A stretch of 64,000 bases of DNA from CAZMNY01 sp964635375 (GTDB taxonomy: Bacteria; Planctomycetota; Planctomycetia; Pirellulales; Pirellulaceae): NCBI GenBank assembly GCA_964635375.1, contig CAZWOU010000012.1, positions 1 through 64,000 of the forward strand, written 5' to 3'. The notes beneath the pieces are model-generated. The model searched no databases, was not told the DNA's origin, and saw only the letters and a program-made list of their open reading frames with translations. Numbering within the stretch: the stretch's first letter is position 1; each line of letters starts with the position of its first letter. Shown piece by piece: positions 17,401-25,655 of this stretch. Position numbers and translations under genes: made by a program.

Positions 17401-19389
17401 CGAGCGTGGGGTCCTGGCGGGCGACTGGGCTGCCGAAGCATCCGCGGTCAGGCTTGGGACTGGAGACGCCGTGGTCCGCCGGGTCGCGGTCGCGCTACGG
17501 CTCGATGCGACCTCGGTCGGAACCGTTGGGTTGGCCGATCCACTCGCTTGTGACGCGGGGGCCGAGACATTGCGGCGGGCCACGCCAGCCTCGCTGGCCT
17601 GGATTCGCGACTGCTGAGCCAAACTGGGAGCTCGATCGGAAGCGGCGGCCGGGGTGGGCGAGGTCAATTGCACTGCGTTGCGGGTCGCCCGTGAGCGAGT
17701 TCGGGCGGTCTCGGCGCTGCTCTCGGTCACCGGCGAAGTTTCGGCCTGTCGGCGAGGCGTGGACGAACGGGACGCGATCGAATTGGGACGTGCTCCTGAT
17801 GTGTTCGCAGAAGCTGTCGATTCAGTCGGTGCGGCTTCGGCGTTGGTCGTCGCTTGTTTCGTCACGGCGACGCTCTGAGCCGAAACGTCGGCTCGCGTCG
17901 TTTCGTTTGTGACGGCAGCTGTCTTCGCGGCCGTTTGAATCGCGGGCGAAGGACTCAGCTCATTGTTGCGCTGGCGCGGCGTTGTACGGACAGTGGCCTG
18001 ACTTGTTGGCGCGTTTTGGGTCTCGGTTCGACGCGTCGGCCGCGAGGAACTTTCCAGCGGCGTGGCCAAGGGCTCGACACTGCGAAGGGGCGCCTCGGTC
18101 CGATTAGGGCGACGAGCGGAGGCGATTTGTGTCGCCTGAGGTTGGATTTGAGCGGTTGCAGTGGGAGTTGAGGAATTGGGGTTGGGCGAATCGACCTCGG
18201 CCGCCACCGACGCATCGGGCCGGTTCGTGACGCGCGGTCGACGCGTGGGAACCGGTTGTGGCGAATTAGCGACCTGCGTTTGATCGGGGCTATCGATATG
18301 GCGCCGCTCCACTTCGCGAGCCGCGATTTGCGATGGTTCAACGTCGGTGGGGTTGCGTCGGGCGGCGGGCGACGTGGTCTGTTGACGCGCGACTGGCGTA
18401 ACCGCCGCGGCGTTTACGGCCGGCTCGCTGGTGCTCTTGGAAACTCGGGGGCGAGTCTCGGCGGGAGCCGCAGCGACCTTGGCCTCAACCGTGCGCCGGC
18501 TTGGCGTCGGTCGTGTGCTGTCTTGAGCGACTTTCGGTGAATCGCTCTCAGCTCGGCGGATCGCCGTCTTGGTCGGTTGTGATTCGGCCGGTTCCGTGCG
18601 GCTCATCGATCGCTCGGGCGATCGGCTCGAGGCGACTCGCTCTATCTCAGTCGGCTGAGCGTCGGTGGCAGGCGCGGACGTCTTCCGCGGACTCGCTTGG
18701 GCGTTGGGAGAGGGAATTGCGGCCGCGATTTTTTGGTCGCTGCGGCGACGGCTAAGTCTCGATGGAGTCGGACTGCTGCGGGGCGCGGTTTCGGTCTGGT
18801 TCTTTCGCTCTACCGGTCGCGGTTCGTCCGTCTGGTCTGTTTCGGGTACGGGCGTCGGCTGAGGCTGACGAACATCTTGTTCCTGCGGCTGATCTTTCTC
18901 GACTTCTTCTGGCTCGGGCGATGGCGTTTCCGTTTCCACCGGCTTCTCAAAATCGACTGGTTCATTCTCCTCTCGCGTCAGCTGCATGAAGTCCTGGACC
19001 GTCACCGGATCGCGACGTCGCGTCAGATCTTCCTGGGCGACCTCCGCCGTCCAAGCGCGGCCCAAGACATGGGCGCTGTGGGCGGCGATGATAAATGCGA
19101 GGTGCAGAAGAACGGCAAGCGCGATCGCCAGTTGCATACCGCGGCGGACCATGCGGTTGCTGACCCAACGCATGCCGACCATCACAGCGCCAGTGATCAC
19201 GGCGATGCCGATGATCGAAGTCCAGGCGTTATGAAGCGGGCGAGGATCGTCAAACCGCAAGAAAGCCGCTGTCACGCCGATCGAGAACCCGCCTAGCAGC
19301 GCAAGGGCCACGTTGACGGGCCAAAGCTGGTCGTCAAACGCCGTTGCGGCTCGGGAGCGGGTTTTTCGGATGACGCGACGTGTTGGCAT
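14476..19389 (-). CDS. giant membrane protein: 3 TM, Pro/Glu stretch, low-complexity linker, C-terminal terpene-cyclase-like toroid
   Basis: A 1637-residue protein. Three membrane helices (about 23-44, 55-74, 86-105) are followed by a Pro/Glu/Gln-rich stretch (143-195) resembling the TonB periplasmic spacer, then about 1100 residues of Ala/Ser/Thr/Arg/Pro low complexity. The last 340 residues (from about 1294) form an alpha/alpha toroid of the prenyltransferase/squalene oxidase repeat type: QW-like segments LEDGRWTL, KDNGDLYLP and KSGGWRYTP, alternating with core helices (TGLALLAFQGAGYH, VTGWMMMALKSG, TAVGLLMKFYAG, YYWYYATQVMFHM). No DxDD catalytic acid motif of squalene-hopene cyclase is present. 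It begins eight bases after ExbD, so it occupies the place of a TonB/TolA-like partner; the toroid would be periplasmic if the N-terminus is cytoplasmic. The function is unknown. Confidence 0.85.
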   Translation of the reverse strand: MPTRRVIRKTRSRAATAFDDQLWPVNVALALLGGFSIGVTAAFLRFDDPRPLHNAWTSIIGIAVITGAVMVGMRWVSNRMVRRGMQLAIALAVLLHLAFIIAAHSAHVLGRAWTAEVAQEDLTRRRDPVTVQDFMQLTREENEPVDFEKPVETETPSPEPEEVEKDQPQEQDVRQPQPTPVPETDQTDEPRPVERKNQTETAPRSSPTPSRLSRRRSDQKIAAAIPSPNAQASPRKTSAPATDAQPTEIERVASSRSPERSMSRTEPAESQPTKTAIRRAESDSPKVAQDSTRPTPSRRTVEAKVAAAPAETRPRVSKSTSEPAVNAAAVTPVARQQTTSPAARRNPTDVEPSQIAAREVERRHIDSPDQTQVANSPQPVPTRRPRVTNRPDASVAAEVDSPNPNSSTPTATAQIQPQATQIASARRPNRTEAPLRSVEPLATPLESSSRPTRRTETQNAPTSQATVRTTPRQRNNELSPSPAIQTAAKTAAVTNETTRADVSAQSVAVTKQATTNAEAAPTESTASANTSGARPNSIASRSSTPRRQAETSPVTESSAETARTRSRATRNAVQLTSPTPAAASDRAPSLAQQSRIQASEAGVARRNVSAPASQASGSANPTVPTEVASSRSATATRRTTASPVPSLTADASAAQSPARTPRSISVASTARSQSAETASAGAADGRPTVEPSAMAMNRGQSGVAGAGGSPNLDRSSPAADTPSQVASSAARRRVATQDTPQGPALRPQAPALTRNTRAMSERSTSVFAPQEVTVANSSATSRVAELDSSASAALEQSLSNAESASITGAAGATEIDLGPTRVVSESGAARNRSAGGGQPEVHSDGDPQPTRRRSLGSPELVVAVDGVGSPAQTAEAGGQSQPLQASVASSLGERAQASEATSTASGQPSSAESTTTSEAAELGSPQLARAELGGELAEPATSSGEEEDDDEEDEEKKRARRLAERMRGGAPQLAIAGARVALDPAPAESVAGNATAPASVEAVAAAGEIGRLSNNGAPANSAAAEAGGGELASTRLGDAQSARAEVADGSTGAPKIGGGSPSLSRRSTGPSFAAASQAETIAIAGQTSSTGEPSGSPIAASSASVGKQNASESEPTISDSPGGSPGELPTGALASATAQRADGGGAGGGPEISDSTSNATARRSARQFAPSSQASFVGAPSPGDIPVAMMEGPSAQFGDQTAALRRQAAGAIAVESAAKEGPGGLGSIAAINAGLNSRRAQRDSMQVHTRPVRYLKKDTGGALSLNSSVVVAKEAFAGRNPSGRRNRLGPQTERAIDLGLAFLARNQLEDGRWTLQGYDAREAQMSSDTAATGLALLAFQGAGYHHKDYEYKANCNAAVQFLVSIQKDNGDLYLPSDEFSNSAVWLYSHGIAALALTEAYGMTQDPALKEPAQKALDFIAYAQDPKSGGWRYTPQGAGDTSVTGWMMMALKSGQLAGLDVADDTYERIDRWLERASTGPSGEKFRYNPDAPDTPTQRHGRNPTTTMTAVGLLMKFYAGQNRDSVSMKKGAVYLLDRLPGVDDKSAYDARRDTYYWYYATQVMFHMKGEYWEKWNESLRPRLLRTQVQQGPQAGSWDPIRPVPDRWGAQAGRLFVTTLNLLSLEVRFRHMPLNEFTGR

Positions 19390-19397
19390 ATCGCTGA

Positions 19398-19811
19398 CTA
19401 TTGTCCTTCTGTCATCAGGCGGTGGTCGTAAATCCCCGCTTTCATGCAGGCATTGATCGCTTGGACGGGAAAATCGACCGGGACCCGTTTGTCCGCCCGA
19501 ATGTGGACGGTTTGGTTGACGGGATTGTTGGCCGCTGTCTGCTGCAATAACAAGCTTAGCTCATCAATATCGAGGAATTTGTCGTGCACCATGTAGCGGC
19601 CCTCGGCATCGACGTTAATGATCACGATTTGCGGCTGAACCGTGAGCGGCTGGGCTTCGGAAGCCGCGGGCAAGACAAGGTCCAGCTCGAAATCCTCGTC
19701 GGCAAACTTGGTTGCCACCAGGAAGAATATGAGCAGCATGAAAAGCACATCGATCAACGGCGTCATGCTGAGCAGGCCAATGACCGAGCTTTTCTTAATT
19801 CGAACGGACAT
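19398..19811 (-). CDS. exbD: ExbD/TolR-family biopolymer transport protein
   Basis: A 137-residue protein of standard ExbD length, with one N-terminal membrane helix containing the key Asp in the signature MTPLIDVLFMLLIFFLVAT, followed by a periplasmic alpha/beta domain (VIINVDAEGRYM, VHIRADKRVP). ATG 19811 is chosen since the family begins just before this helix; the upstream frame extension is not family-like. With ExbB it would form the proton-driven motor. It sits between exbB and the giant toroid gene with only eight bases to the latter. Confidence 0.93.
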   Translation of the reverse strand: MSVRIKKSSVIGLLSMTPLIDVLFMLLIFFLVATKFADEDFELDLVLPAASEAQPLTVQPQIVIINVDAEGRYMVHDKFLDIDELSLLLQQTAANNPVNQTVHIRADKRVPVDFPVQAINACMKAGIYDHRLMTEGQ

Positions 19812-19854
19812 GCAAACCGGTCCTGAATCTATGGTCCATTGGGAACACTTGCGG

Positions 19855-20829
19855 TTAAGACGGCGTCGGCGAAACTCGAGAAGGTTCCGCTGCATTGTCC
19901 GCGGAGCCTTCCGCTGCATCAGAGTCTGACGAGCGAGGCTGGGCAAAACGGACTCGCCCTTCGAACCGCTCGACCTGAGGAAGCAGGTTGAATAGCAACT
20001 CGTTGATTTGATGAAACAGAGTTTGGATGCGACTTTCAAAATAGTGCGAGAGCACGGCGGAGGGAATCGCCACGGATAATCCGGCCAAGGTCGTGACCAA
20101 GGCGACGAAAATCCCTTCCGCCAGATAGTCGGCTTTATTCTGGTCGGCTGCCAGGAAAGTGAATCCGTGGAAGGCCTGAATCATACCCCACACGGTCCCC
20201 AGCAATCCGAGCAATGGCGCGACGGCAGCGGACAGATTCAACCACCGCACGTTCGCGTAGAGCCGATCCGCCTCTCGCTCGCTGGCCTCAGTCACCGCCC
20301 GTTCGACCTCGCCATGAGGCCGTCCAACTTTCAGCAACATCACTCGAATCACGGCGGCCGCCGTCGAGGGAAATTCTTGGCAGATGCGATAGGCTTGCCG
20401 AGGATCAAAACCGGCTTGAGGCCCGCCCAGTTGGCCGATTCGCTGCACCAACAAGTCGGGAAGCACGCGTTGGCGGCGAAGTGCAATTCCTCGCTCGATC
20501 GAAACGGTTACGACCAGAACCGACAAACAAACGATCGGCAGCATCAGGTAACCGCCCCGAAACAACAGCCCGAGCAAGTTAATCGCTTGAGGCGCGTCAC
20601 TCGCAGGAGCGGGCGAATCATCTGGTTCAGCGAAGTTCTCGCCGGCCGCGGGAGGAGGCGCCGCGCTCGGTCCGCCGACGTCGTCTTGCGCGCGCAGGGC
20701 GACAGCAAACAACAATACGGCAGCGAGGCAAGACGCGACAATCAGGCGCTGCTTCGCTCCGCCTAGAACGTACGATATCCCCTCGCGCCAAGACGAAAGG
20801 CTCCCTCTCAACCCTAATCGTGTTGTCAT
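19855..20829 (-). CDS. exbB: ExbB/TolQ/MotA-family proton channel protein
   Basis: A 324-residue protein. An N-terminal signal-like helix (about 28-46) and a Pro/Ala-rich segment precede the classical three-helix ExbB core: the first core helix near 90-110 and two further helices with the signature APLLGLLGTVWGMIQAFHG and TTLAGLSVAIPSAVL. A Ser/Asp/Ala-rich tail ends the protein. It forms the proton channel with ExbD and powers a partner in the periplasm. It follows the giant TPR gene after about 70 bases. Confidence 0.92.
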   Translation of the reverse strand: MTTRLGLRGSLSSWREGISYVLGGAKQRLIVASCLAAVLLFAVALRAQDDVGGPSAAPPPAAGENFAEPDDSPAPASDAPQAINLLGLLFRGGYLMLPIVCLSVLVVTVSIERGIALRRQRVLPDLLVQRIGQLGGPQAGFDPRQAYRICQEFPSTAAAVIRVMLLKVGRPHGEVERAVTEASEREADRLYANVRWLNLSAAVAPLLGLLGTVWGMIQAFHGFTFLAADQNKADYLAEGIFVALVTTLAGLSVAIPSAVLSHYFESRIQTLFHQINELLFNLLPQVERFEGRVRFAQPRSSDSDAAEGSADNAAEPSRVSPTPS

Positions 20830-20900
20830 GACTCAACCCCGTTTAGGATTCGCGGACCATGTGAATACAGCATCAGAATCTCTCAATGGGTAACGCTTGC

Positions 20901-23900
20901 TTACAGTTTGACGAGCACAGCAAGTCTCTTCTTGGCTGCCTCAGCGAGCTCATGCCGCGGGTGCGACCGAACCACGTAATCGTAGAATTTCTTGGCGTCG
21001 GCGATCGCGGTCGTCTTCGCTTGTCCTTCGGCTTGATTGATCAGAACCTCCGCGCACCTACCAGCTTCAAACCCTGATTTGGCTTGCCAGTTTCGTACTG
21101 GTTCGGTCGCTTTGTCGGCGCCAAAGCCGAACATGACGCGTTGAAACCGCCTGGACGCCAACACGTATTGCTTCTCAATGAAGAGGACTTCGCCCAACAT
21201 GAAACCGGCTCGCGCGCCGACCTCGCCTCGCGATTGATCCGTAGAGGCGGTGTAATCCGCCTTTGCGTCATCTAGCCGGTCGAGGTTCTGTCTGGCTCGG
21301 CCACGCTCAAAATGGGCCTCAGCAATGAAATTCGACTTAGGGTGCTTGCTGATCAGTTCGCTCAGAACCGTCTCGCTGTCGTCCCAATTCTCCAATTGGT
21401 TGGCGGATTGCCCGGCGTGCAGCAGGGTCAGGACGGCGATGTTCTCCGAGGATGGTTTGTGCTTTCGAGTCGCCTTGAACGCGGCGGAGGCGGCGGCGTA
21501 GTCCTTCAGCTTGAAGGAACACTCGCCCTGCATAAACAGAGCGTCGGAGAGCAATGCGCCCTGGGGATGCCGCTCCGCCTGTTCAGTGAACTCCACCAGG
21601 GCTTCACTATATTTTTCCTGCTGATAGTTGGCCCAGCCAAGCTTGTAAACCGATTTCTCATGCAGCACATCTTGCTTGGTCGCCTTCTTGACCTGGGCGT
21701 AGTTGGCGGCCGCCTCGGCGTAGGCCTTCTTCTGATAGTGGTCTTCGCCGACGTGAAACAGGGCTTCCGGCGCCAACTCGCTGTTGGGGTGCGCCGCTCC
21801 TAGCGCGGCGAACTGAGCCGCTGCGGCCTTGGCGTTTCCGCTCGACTTGTGGGCCCACGCCAATTCGTAGAGAACTTTGTCAGCGCTCGCGTACTTGGCA
21901 TTGTCTTTGAGAATGCTGGCGAAGGTCTTCACCGCGCCCTTGAAGTCTTGCAGCCCAACTTCCGCAAGCCCTCGTTCGTACAGCGCATCACAGCGAGTCG
22001 CGATTGGCGGTTCGGATTGTAGAAAGGCCGCGACATCCTCGAGCACGCCCTTGAATTCGTTTTGCTGCCGACGACTCATCGCCCTCGCGAAACGCGTGTC
22101 CGCGGCTAACTTGTGTTCGCCGAATTTGGCGAGCAAATCGGTGAAGGCCTTCGTCGCTTGAGGAAAGGCGCCGCTCTTGAGCTGGCTCCAACCGAGGCCG
22201 TAGAGAGCGAAGGGGGCGAACAGCGAATCCGGGTTGACTGTGGCGACTTGCCCGTAGTGTTTGATGGCCTCCGGAAAATTGCCCCCCGCGTAGTGAAACT
22301 CGCCTAGCCGGTAGTGGGCTTGATCCTTAACTGGACTGTTTGGGAATTCGTCGAGCACGCGTTTCGCCAGAGCTTGAGCTGCTTTGAATTCACCCAGTTT
22401 GCCCTGAGATCGCGCCGCGAAGATCAGAGCTTCATCGGCTTGGCGCCACTTAGGTTCCGCCTTTCCCGAGTCGGCGAGAGCCTTGATCGCAGCGGGATAT
22501 TTCTCCTGGTAGAAGCAACATGCCCCAATCACGAATAACGCCTCCGCCCGTTGATCCGGCGCCTTGATGGTGGCGATGTCCTTGCTCAATTGTTGCTCGG
22601 CGTCAGCGTATTTCTTCTGTAGGTAGAGCGAGGCACCCAAACGAACTCGCCACGACTCCTTCTCGGGGTGGTCGGCGGCCAGGGCCACAAGTTCCCTCAG
22701 TTCCTTTTCCGCTTCGGGATACTTGCGCAGTTGGAGGTTGCTTTCGGCTCGCACATATCGGGTATCCGCCACAAGGCGGTTCTCGCCAAACTTGGCTAGG
22801 AACTGGGTCGCCAGCTGAATCGCCTGCGCGTGATCCTTGATTTCCATTGCGCCAAAGGCAGCGTTGTAGAGTGCTTGCGAGGCGGCCGAGTGATCTGGGT
22901 ATTTCTCGGCGATAGAGATGTAGATGGCTTGGGACTCAGCCTTCTTCGCGGGGTCGGCGTATAAGGCATCGGCTTTGTCCATCATCAAGTTGGCCGTGAA
23001 CTTGTCATCACCCGCCTTCGGCAAAACGGTATCGGCGAGGGCAATTGCCAGGGCGGCGCGGTTGTTTCGCAGATGCAATCGACAGATCCAATGGGCGGAT
23101 TCGACCACATCGGCGGCGCCCGCGTCGACCACCTTCTGAAACCACTGCTGGGCCGGCTCGTCAGCCCCAGCCCGGTAGTACGCGCGGCCCGCGGAGACGG
23201 TAGCGTCCGACTTATACGACGAGTCCGGAAACCGCCCGACCAGCGAAGCGTACAGGTCGCCAGCCTCCTTGAATTTGTTTTGCTGAGACAGGCAGTAGCC
23301 CTGTCGAAATTGAGCGTGATCGGCCGATTCAAAATCAGCGATCGCGGCGACTTGGGCAAACAGCGTCTCGGCCGTCTTCGTGTCTCCGCCTTGCAGGACC
23401 ATTTCGGCTTTGCGCATTAGCACTTCATTGGCCAGGTCGTCTTGCTTGCACTGACCGAGGAACTGGTCGTAGTATTTCAGGGCTTGGCCGTACTGCTTCA
23501 ACTCCTCATGCGCGACGCCCAAGGCATAAGCCGCGTCGCAAACTAACTCGCTTTCCTTGTGTTTTTGCAGCAGCGTTTGATAGGGCTGCAAGCACGCCTT
23601 GAGTTGGCCAGCCAGGTAGAGTGATTCCCCTTGAAAAAAGAGCGCCTGGGCCGCATGTTTTGAGTCTGGCTGTTTCGTCAGCAACTCGGCGAAAGTGGCG
23701 GCTGCCGCTTGAAAGGCCTTGGGGTCCTGTTTGGCCTGGGCGATCGAATAGCGGCACCAGCCCAAATTGATGTAAGCGTCGTCAATGAACTCGAATTTGG
23801 GGTGACTCTTGACCACCGCGGCGAACGCCAGGGCGGCCTTGTCATATTTCTTCAACTGGAGATAACAGACGCCCTGATAGTGCTGCGCCTTCGGGGACAG

Positions 23901-24098
23901 AGGATCCTTGGGAAACTTAGCTAGAAAATTGGTCCATTCTTCAAGGGCCAAATCGTACGCATCATTGTTCTGAAAATTCGCCGCGTCGGCGAATTTGGTG
24001 ATCGCCTCTTGTGGCGAATCCTGCGCTTTGGCAGCTGGCGCCAAACAGAGGATCACGATCAGGCACGCTGCCGCAATCCCCCAAGCGCTCTTTGCCAT
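20901..24098 (-). CDS. large secreted TPR-repeat protein
   Basis: A 1065-residue protein with a signal peptide (residues 1-26, ending PAAKA) and about 25 or more tetratricopeptide-like repeats over its whole length, for example AQHYQGVCYLQLKKYDKAAL and ADTRYVRAESNLQLRKYPEAE. It is exported, so it lies in the periplasm. It is the first gene of the ExbB-ExbD-toroid operon, an architecture that recalls CpoB (TPR) next to Tol-Pal genes. The ATG at 24098 opens the signal peptide and has GAGGG about ten bases upstream; that motif is present twice owing to a 15-base duplication. Function is probably scaffolding of an envelope machine. Confidence 0.85.
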   Translation of the reverse strand: MAKSAWGIAAACLIVILCLAPAAKAQDSPQEAITKFADAANFQNNDAYDLALEEWTNFLAKFPKDPLSPKAQHYQGVCYLQLKKYDKAALAFAAVVKSHPKFEFIDDAYINLGWCRYSIAQAKQDPKAFQAAAATFAELLTKQPDSKHAAQALFFQGESLYLAGQLKACLQPYQTLLQKHKESELVCDAAYALGVAHEELKQYGQALKYYDQFLGQCKQDDLANEVLMRKAEMVLQGGDTKTAETLFAQVAAIADFESADHAQFRQGYCLSQQNKFKEAGDLYASLVGRFPDSSYKSDATVSAGRAYYRAGADEPAQQWFQKVVDAGAADVVESAHWICRLHLRNNRAALAIALADTVLPKAGDDKFTANLMMDKADALYADPAKKAESQAIYISIAEKYPDHSAASQALYNAAFGAMEIKDHAQAIQLATQFLAKFGENRLVADTRYVRAESNLQLRKYPEAEKELRELVALAADHPEKESWRVRLGASLYLQKKYADAEQQLSKDIATIKAPDQRAEALFVIGACCFYQEKYPAAIKALADSGKAEPKWRQADEALIFAARSQGKLGEFKAAQALAKRVLDEFPNSPVKDQAHYRLGEFHYAGGNFPEAIKHYGQVATVNPDSLFAPFALYGLGWSQLKSGAFPQATKAFTDLLAKFGEHKLAADTRFARAMSRRQQNEFKGVLEDVAAFLQSEPPIATRCDALYERGLAEVGLQDFKGAVKTFASILKDNAKYASADKVLYELAWAHKSSGNAKAAAAQFAALGAAHPNSELAPEALFHVGEDHYQKKAYAEAAANYAQVKKATKQDVLHEKSVYKLGWANYQQEKYSEALVEFTEQAERHPQGALLSDALFMQGECSFKLKDYAAASAAFKATRKHKPSSENIAVLTLLHAGQSANQLENWDDSETVLSELISKHPKSNFIAEAHFERGRARQNLDRLDDAKADYTASTDQSRGEVGARAGFMLGEVLFIEKQYVLASRRFQRVMFGFGADKATEPVRNWQAKSGFEAGRCAEVLINQAEGQAKTTAIADAKKFYDYVVRSHPRHELAEAAKKRLAVLVKL

Positions 24099-24585
24099 TC
24101 CCGCAAGACCCTCTCCCGCAAGACCCTCGGTTTGCAATCTGGGAGAATGGTCCCGTCTCGTATTTGCACTGTGGCGGAATTCTGCAGTGTCACTGGAGAT
24201 CCAGCCGATTCCAATCCGTTTCATTTCTGTCCTCGCCTTTGAATCGCAGCCGAGTGTAGGCTGGCCAAAAGTGTTACCAACAAACAGGATCCGTTACGGC
24301 GACGCTATTCGCCGATCCTTGCATGTTCGAGTTTATCGCATCTTGCTTGCTTGCGAAAACCGAGCGCCGTGTTGGAATTGCCATTCGAATGTGCGATCTT
24401 CCCATTTTGTTGGCTTTCAAACTCCCCAACTTGCCTAGCTGAGGGCATTTCGGCCCAGTCGTGAACCGCTTGCCCGCCAAGCCTGGGCCGATTAAGTTGG
24501 CCCACTTGGCCACCCAGGTCGGACGACACTTAGTTGGCGGAATCGTCCTCCGCCCCTGTTCGCACATCTCGGCGTGCACTCTTAT
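24099..24585. other. Divergent intergenic region with short duplication
   Basis: Between the ExbB operon and the epimerase gene, so it should carry both promoters. A 15-base unit (CCCGCAAGACCCTC plus one base) is present twice in direct repeat at 24100-24129, just before the TPR gene start on the minus strand. I see no RNA gene or convincing -35/-10 pair. Confidence 0.45.
24100..24129 (-). repeat. 15-base direct duplication carrying the ribosome binding site
   Basis: Two copies differing only at the last base lie end to end directly before the ATG of the large TPR gene. Read on the minus strand each carries GAGGG, so the ribosome binding motif is doubled. If an upstream start were used, the unit would instead code for repeated GLAGE. 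Confidence 0.75.
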
Positions 24586-25578
24586 ATGAACGCAAAACGC
24601 ATTCTCGTTACGGGCGGAGCCGGATTTATTGGCTCGCATCTCACCGAACGTCTGCTCCAAAGCGGAGCTTCGGTGACCGTGCTGGACGACCAATCGACTG
24701 GTGACCGCGAGAACTTGCGAATCGCCGAAGCCGATTCCCGATTTCGCTTCGTCCAGGGGTCGGCTGGGGACGACGACCTGATTCGCCAGCTGATCCAAGA
24801 ATCGGACCAGGTCTACCACCTGGCCGCTGCCGTCGGAGTGGCTCTGATCGCCAAACAGCCGATCGAGACCATCGAGCGCAATATCTACCCCACTCAGTTG
24901 ATTCTTGGGGAAATGCAAAAAGAGGCCGAAAAAGGGCGGTCTGTGCGGTTGTTTGTCGCCAGCACCAGCGAGGTCTACGGGAAGAACCCCAAACCACAGT
25001 GGTGCGAGGACGATGACCTCGTGTTCGGATCCACCCGACGAGCACGCTGGTCGTACGGCGCCTCCAAAGCGATCGACGAATTCCTGGCCCTCGCCTATTG
25101 GCGGCAGTTCCGACTGCCCGTCGTCATCGGCCGATTCTTCAACGTGGTCGGACCTCGGCAATCCGGAGCATACGGCATGGTGGTGCCCCGCTTTGTCCAA
25201 GCAGCGATCAGCGGGAAACCGCTCAAAGTGCACGACGACGGCAAGCAAGTCAGGTGCTTCGCCCACGTCGACGATGTCGTCCGTTGGGTCCTGCAACTGA
25301 TGAACACCGACGACGCTCTGGGGCGTGTCACCAATATCGGCAGCGACGAACCAGTCAGCATCCTTGAACTGGCCCAGCGAGTCATCGCGGCGTCCGATTC
25401 ATCGTCGCAAATCGAGTTCCAATCCTACACCGACGCCTACGATGAAGACTTCGAGGATATCCGCAGACGCATCCCCGACGTCAGCCGCCTTCGCTCCATC
25501 GTGGACCATCGTCCTTCTTATGACCTGGATGGCATCATCCGCGAGCTTGTGCGAGAGACTCAAAGCGGTGACGGATAA
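24586..25578 (+). CDS. NAD-dependent sugar-nucleotide epimerase/dehydratase
   Basis: A 330-residue extended short-chain dehydrogenase. The Rossmann motif GGAGFIGS is near residue 10, and the catalytic YxxxK is in SYGASK, with the usual Ser/Thr in ASTSEVYG. Substrate-binding phrases GRFFNVVGPRQ and HVDDVVR place it with UDP-glucose 4-epimerase/UDP-glucuronate decarboxylase-like enzymes, which process nucleotide sugars for cell-envelope polysaccharides. I chose ATG 24586, which begins directly before the Rossmann strand; a GTG lies twelve bases earlier. The exact substrate cannot be read from the sequence. Confidence 0.9.
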   Translation: MNAKRILVTGGAGFIGSHLTERLLQSGASVTVLDDQSTGDRENLRIAEADSRFRFVQGSAGDDDLIRQLIQESDQVYHLAAAVGVALIAKQPIETIERNIYPTQLILGEMQKEAEKGRSVRLFVASTSEVYGKNPKPQWCEDDDLVFGSTRRARWSYGASKAIDEFLALAYWRQFRLPVVIGRFFNVVGPRQSGAYGMVVPRFVQAAISGKPLKVHDDGKQVRCFAHVDDVVRWVLQLMNTDDALGRVTNIGSDEPVSILELAQRVIAASDSSSQIEFQSYTDAYDEDFEDIRRRIPDVSRLRSIVDHRPSYDLDGIIRELVRETQSGDG

Positions 25579-25655
25579 TCCAAAACGGACCCGCGCTATT
25601 TCGCTTCGACTCTCCGGCAATTAATGCTTCGGCTCTGGCAATCATTCTGAGGCGA

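Noticed and set aside
24274..25296. Minus-strand frame of 340 codons
   Set aside because: Antisense to the epimerase, whose motifs are clear on the plus strand.
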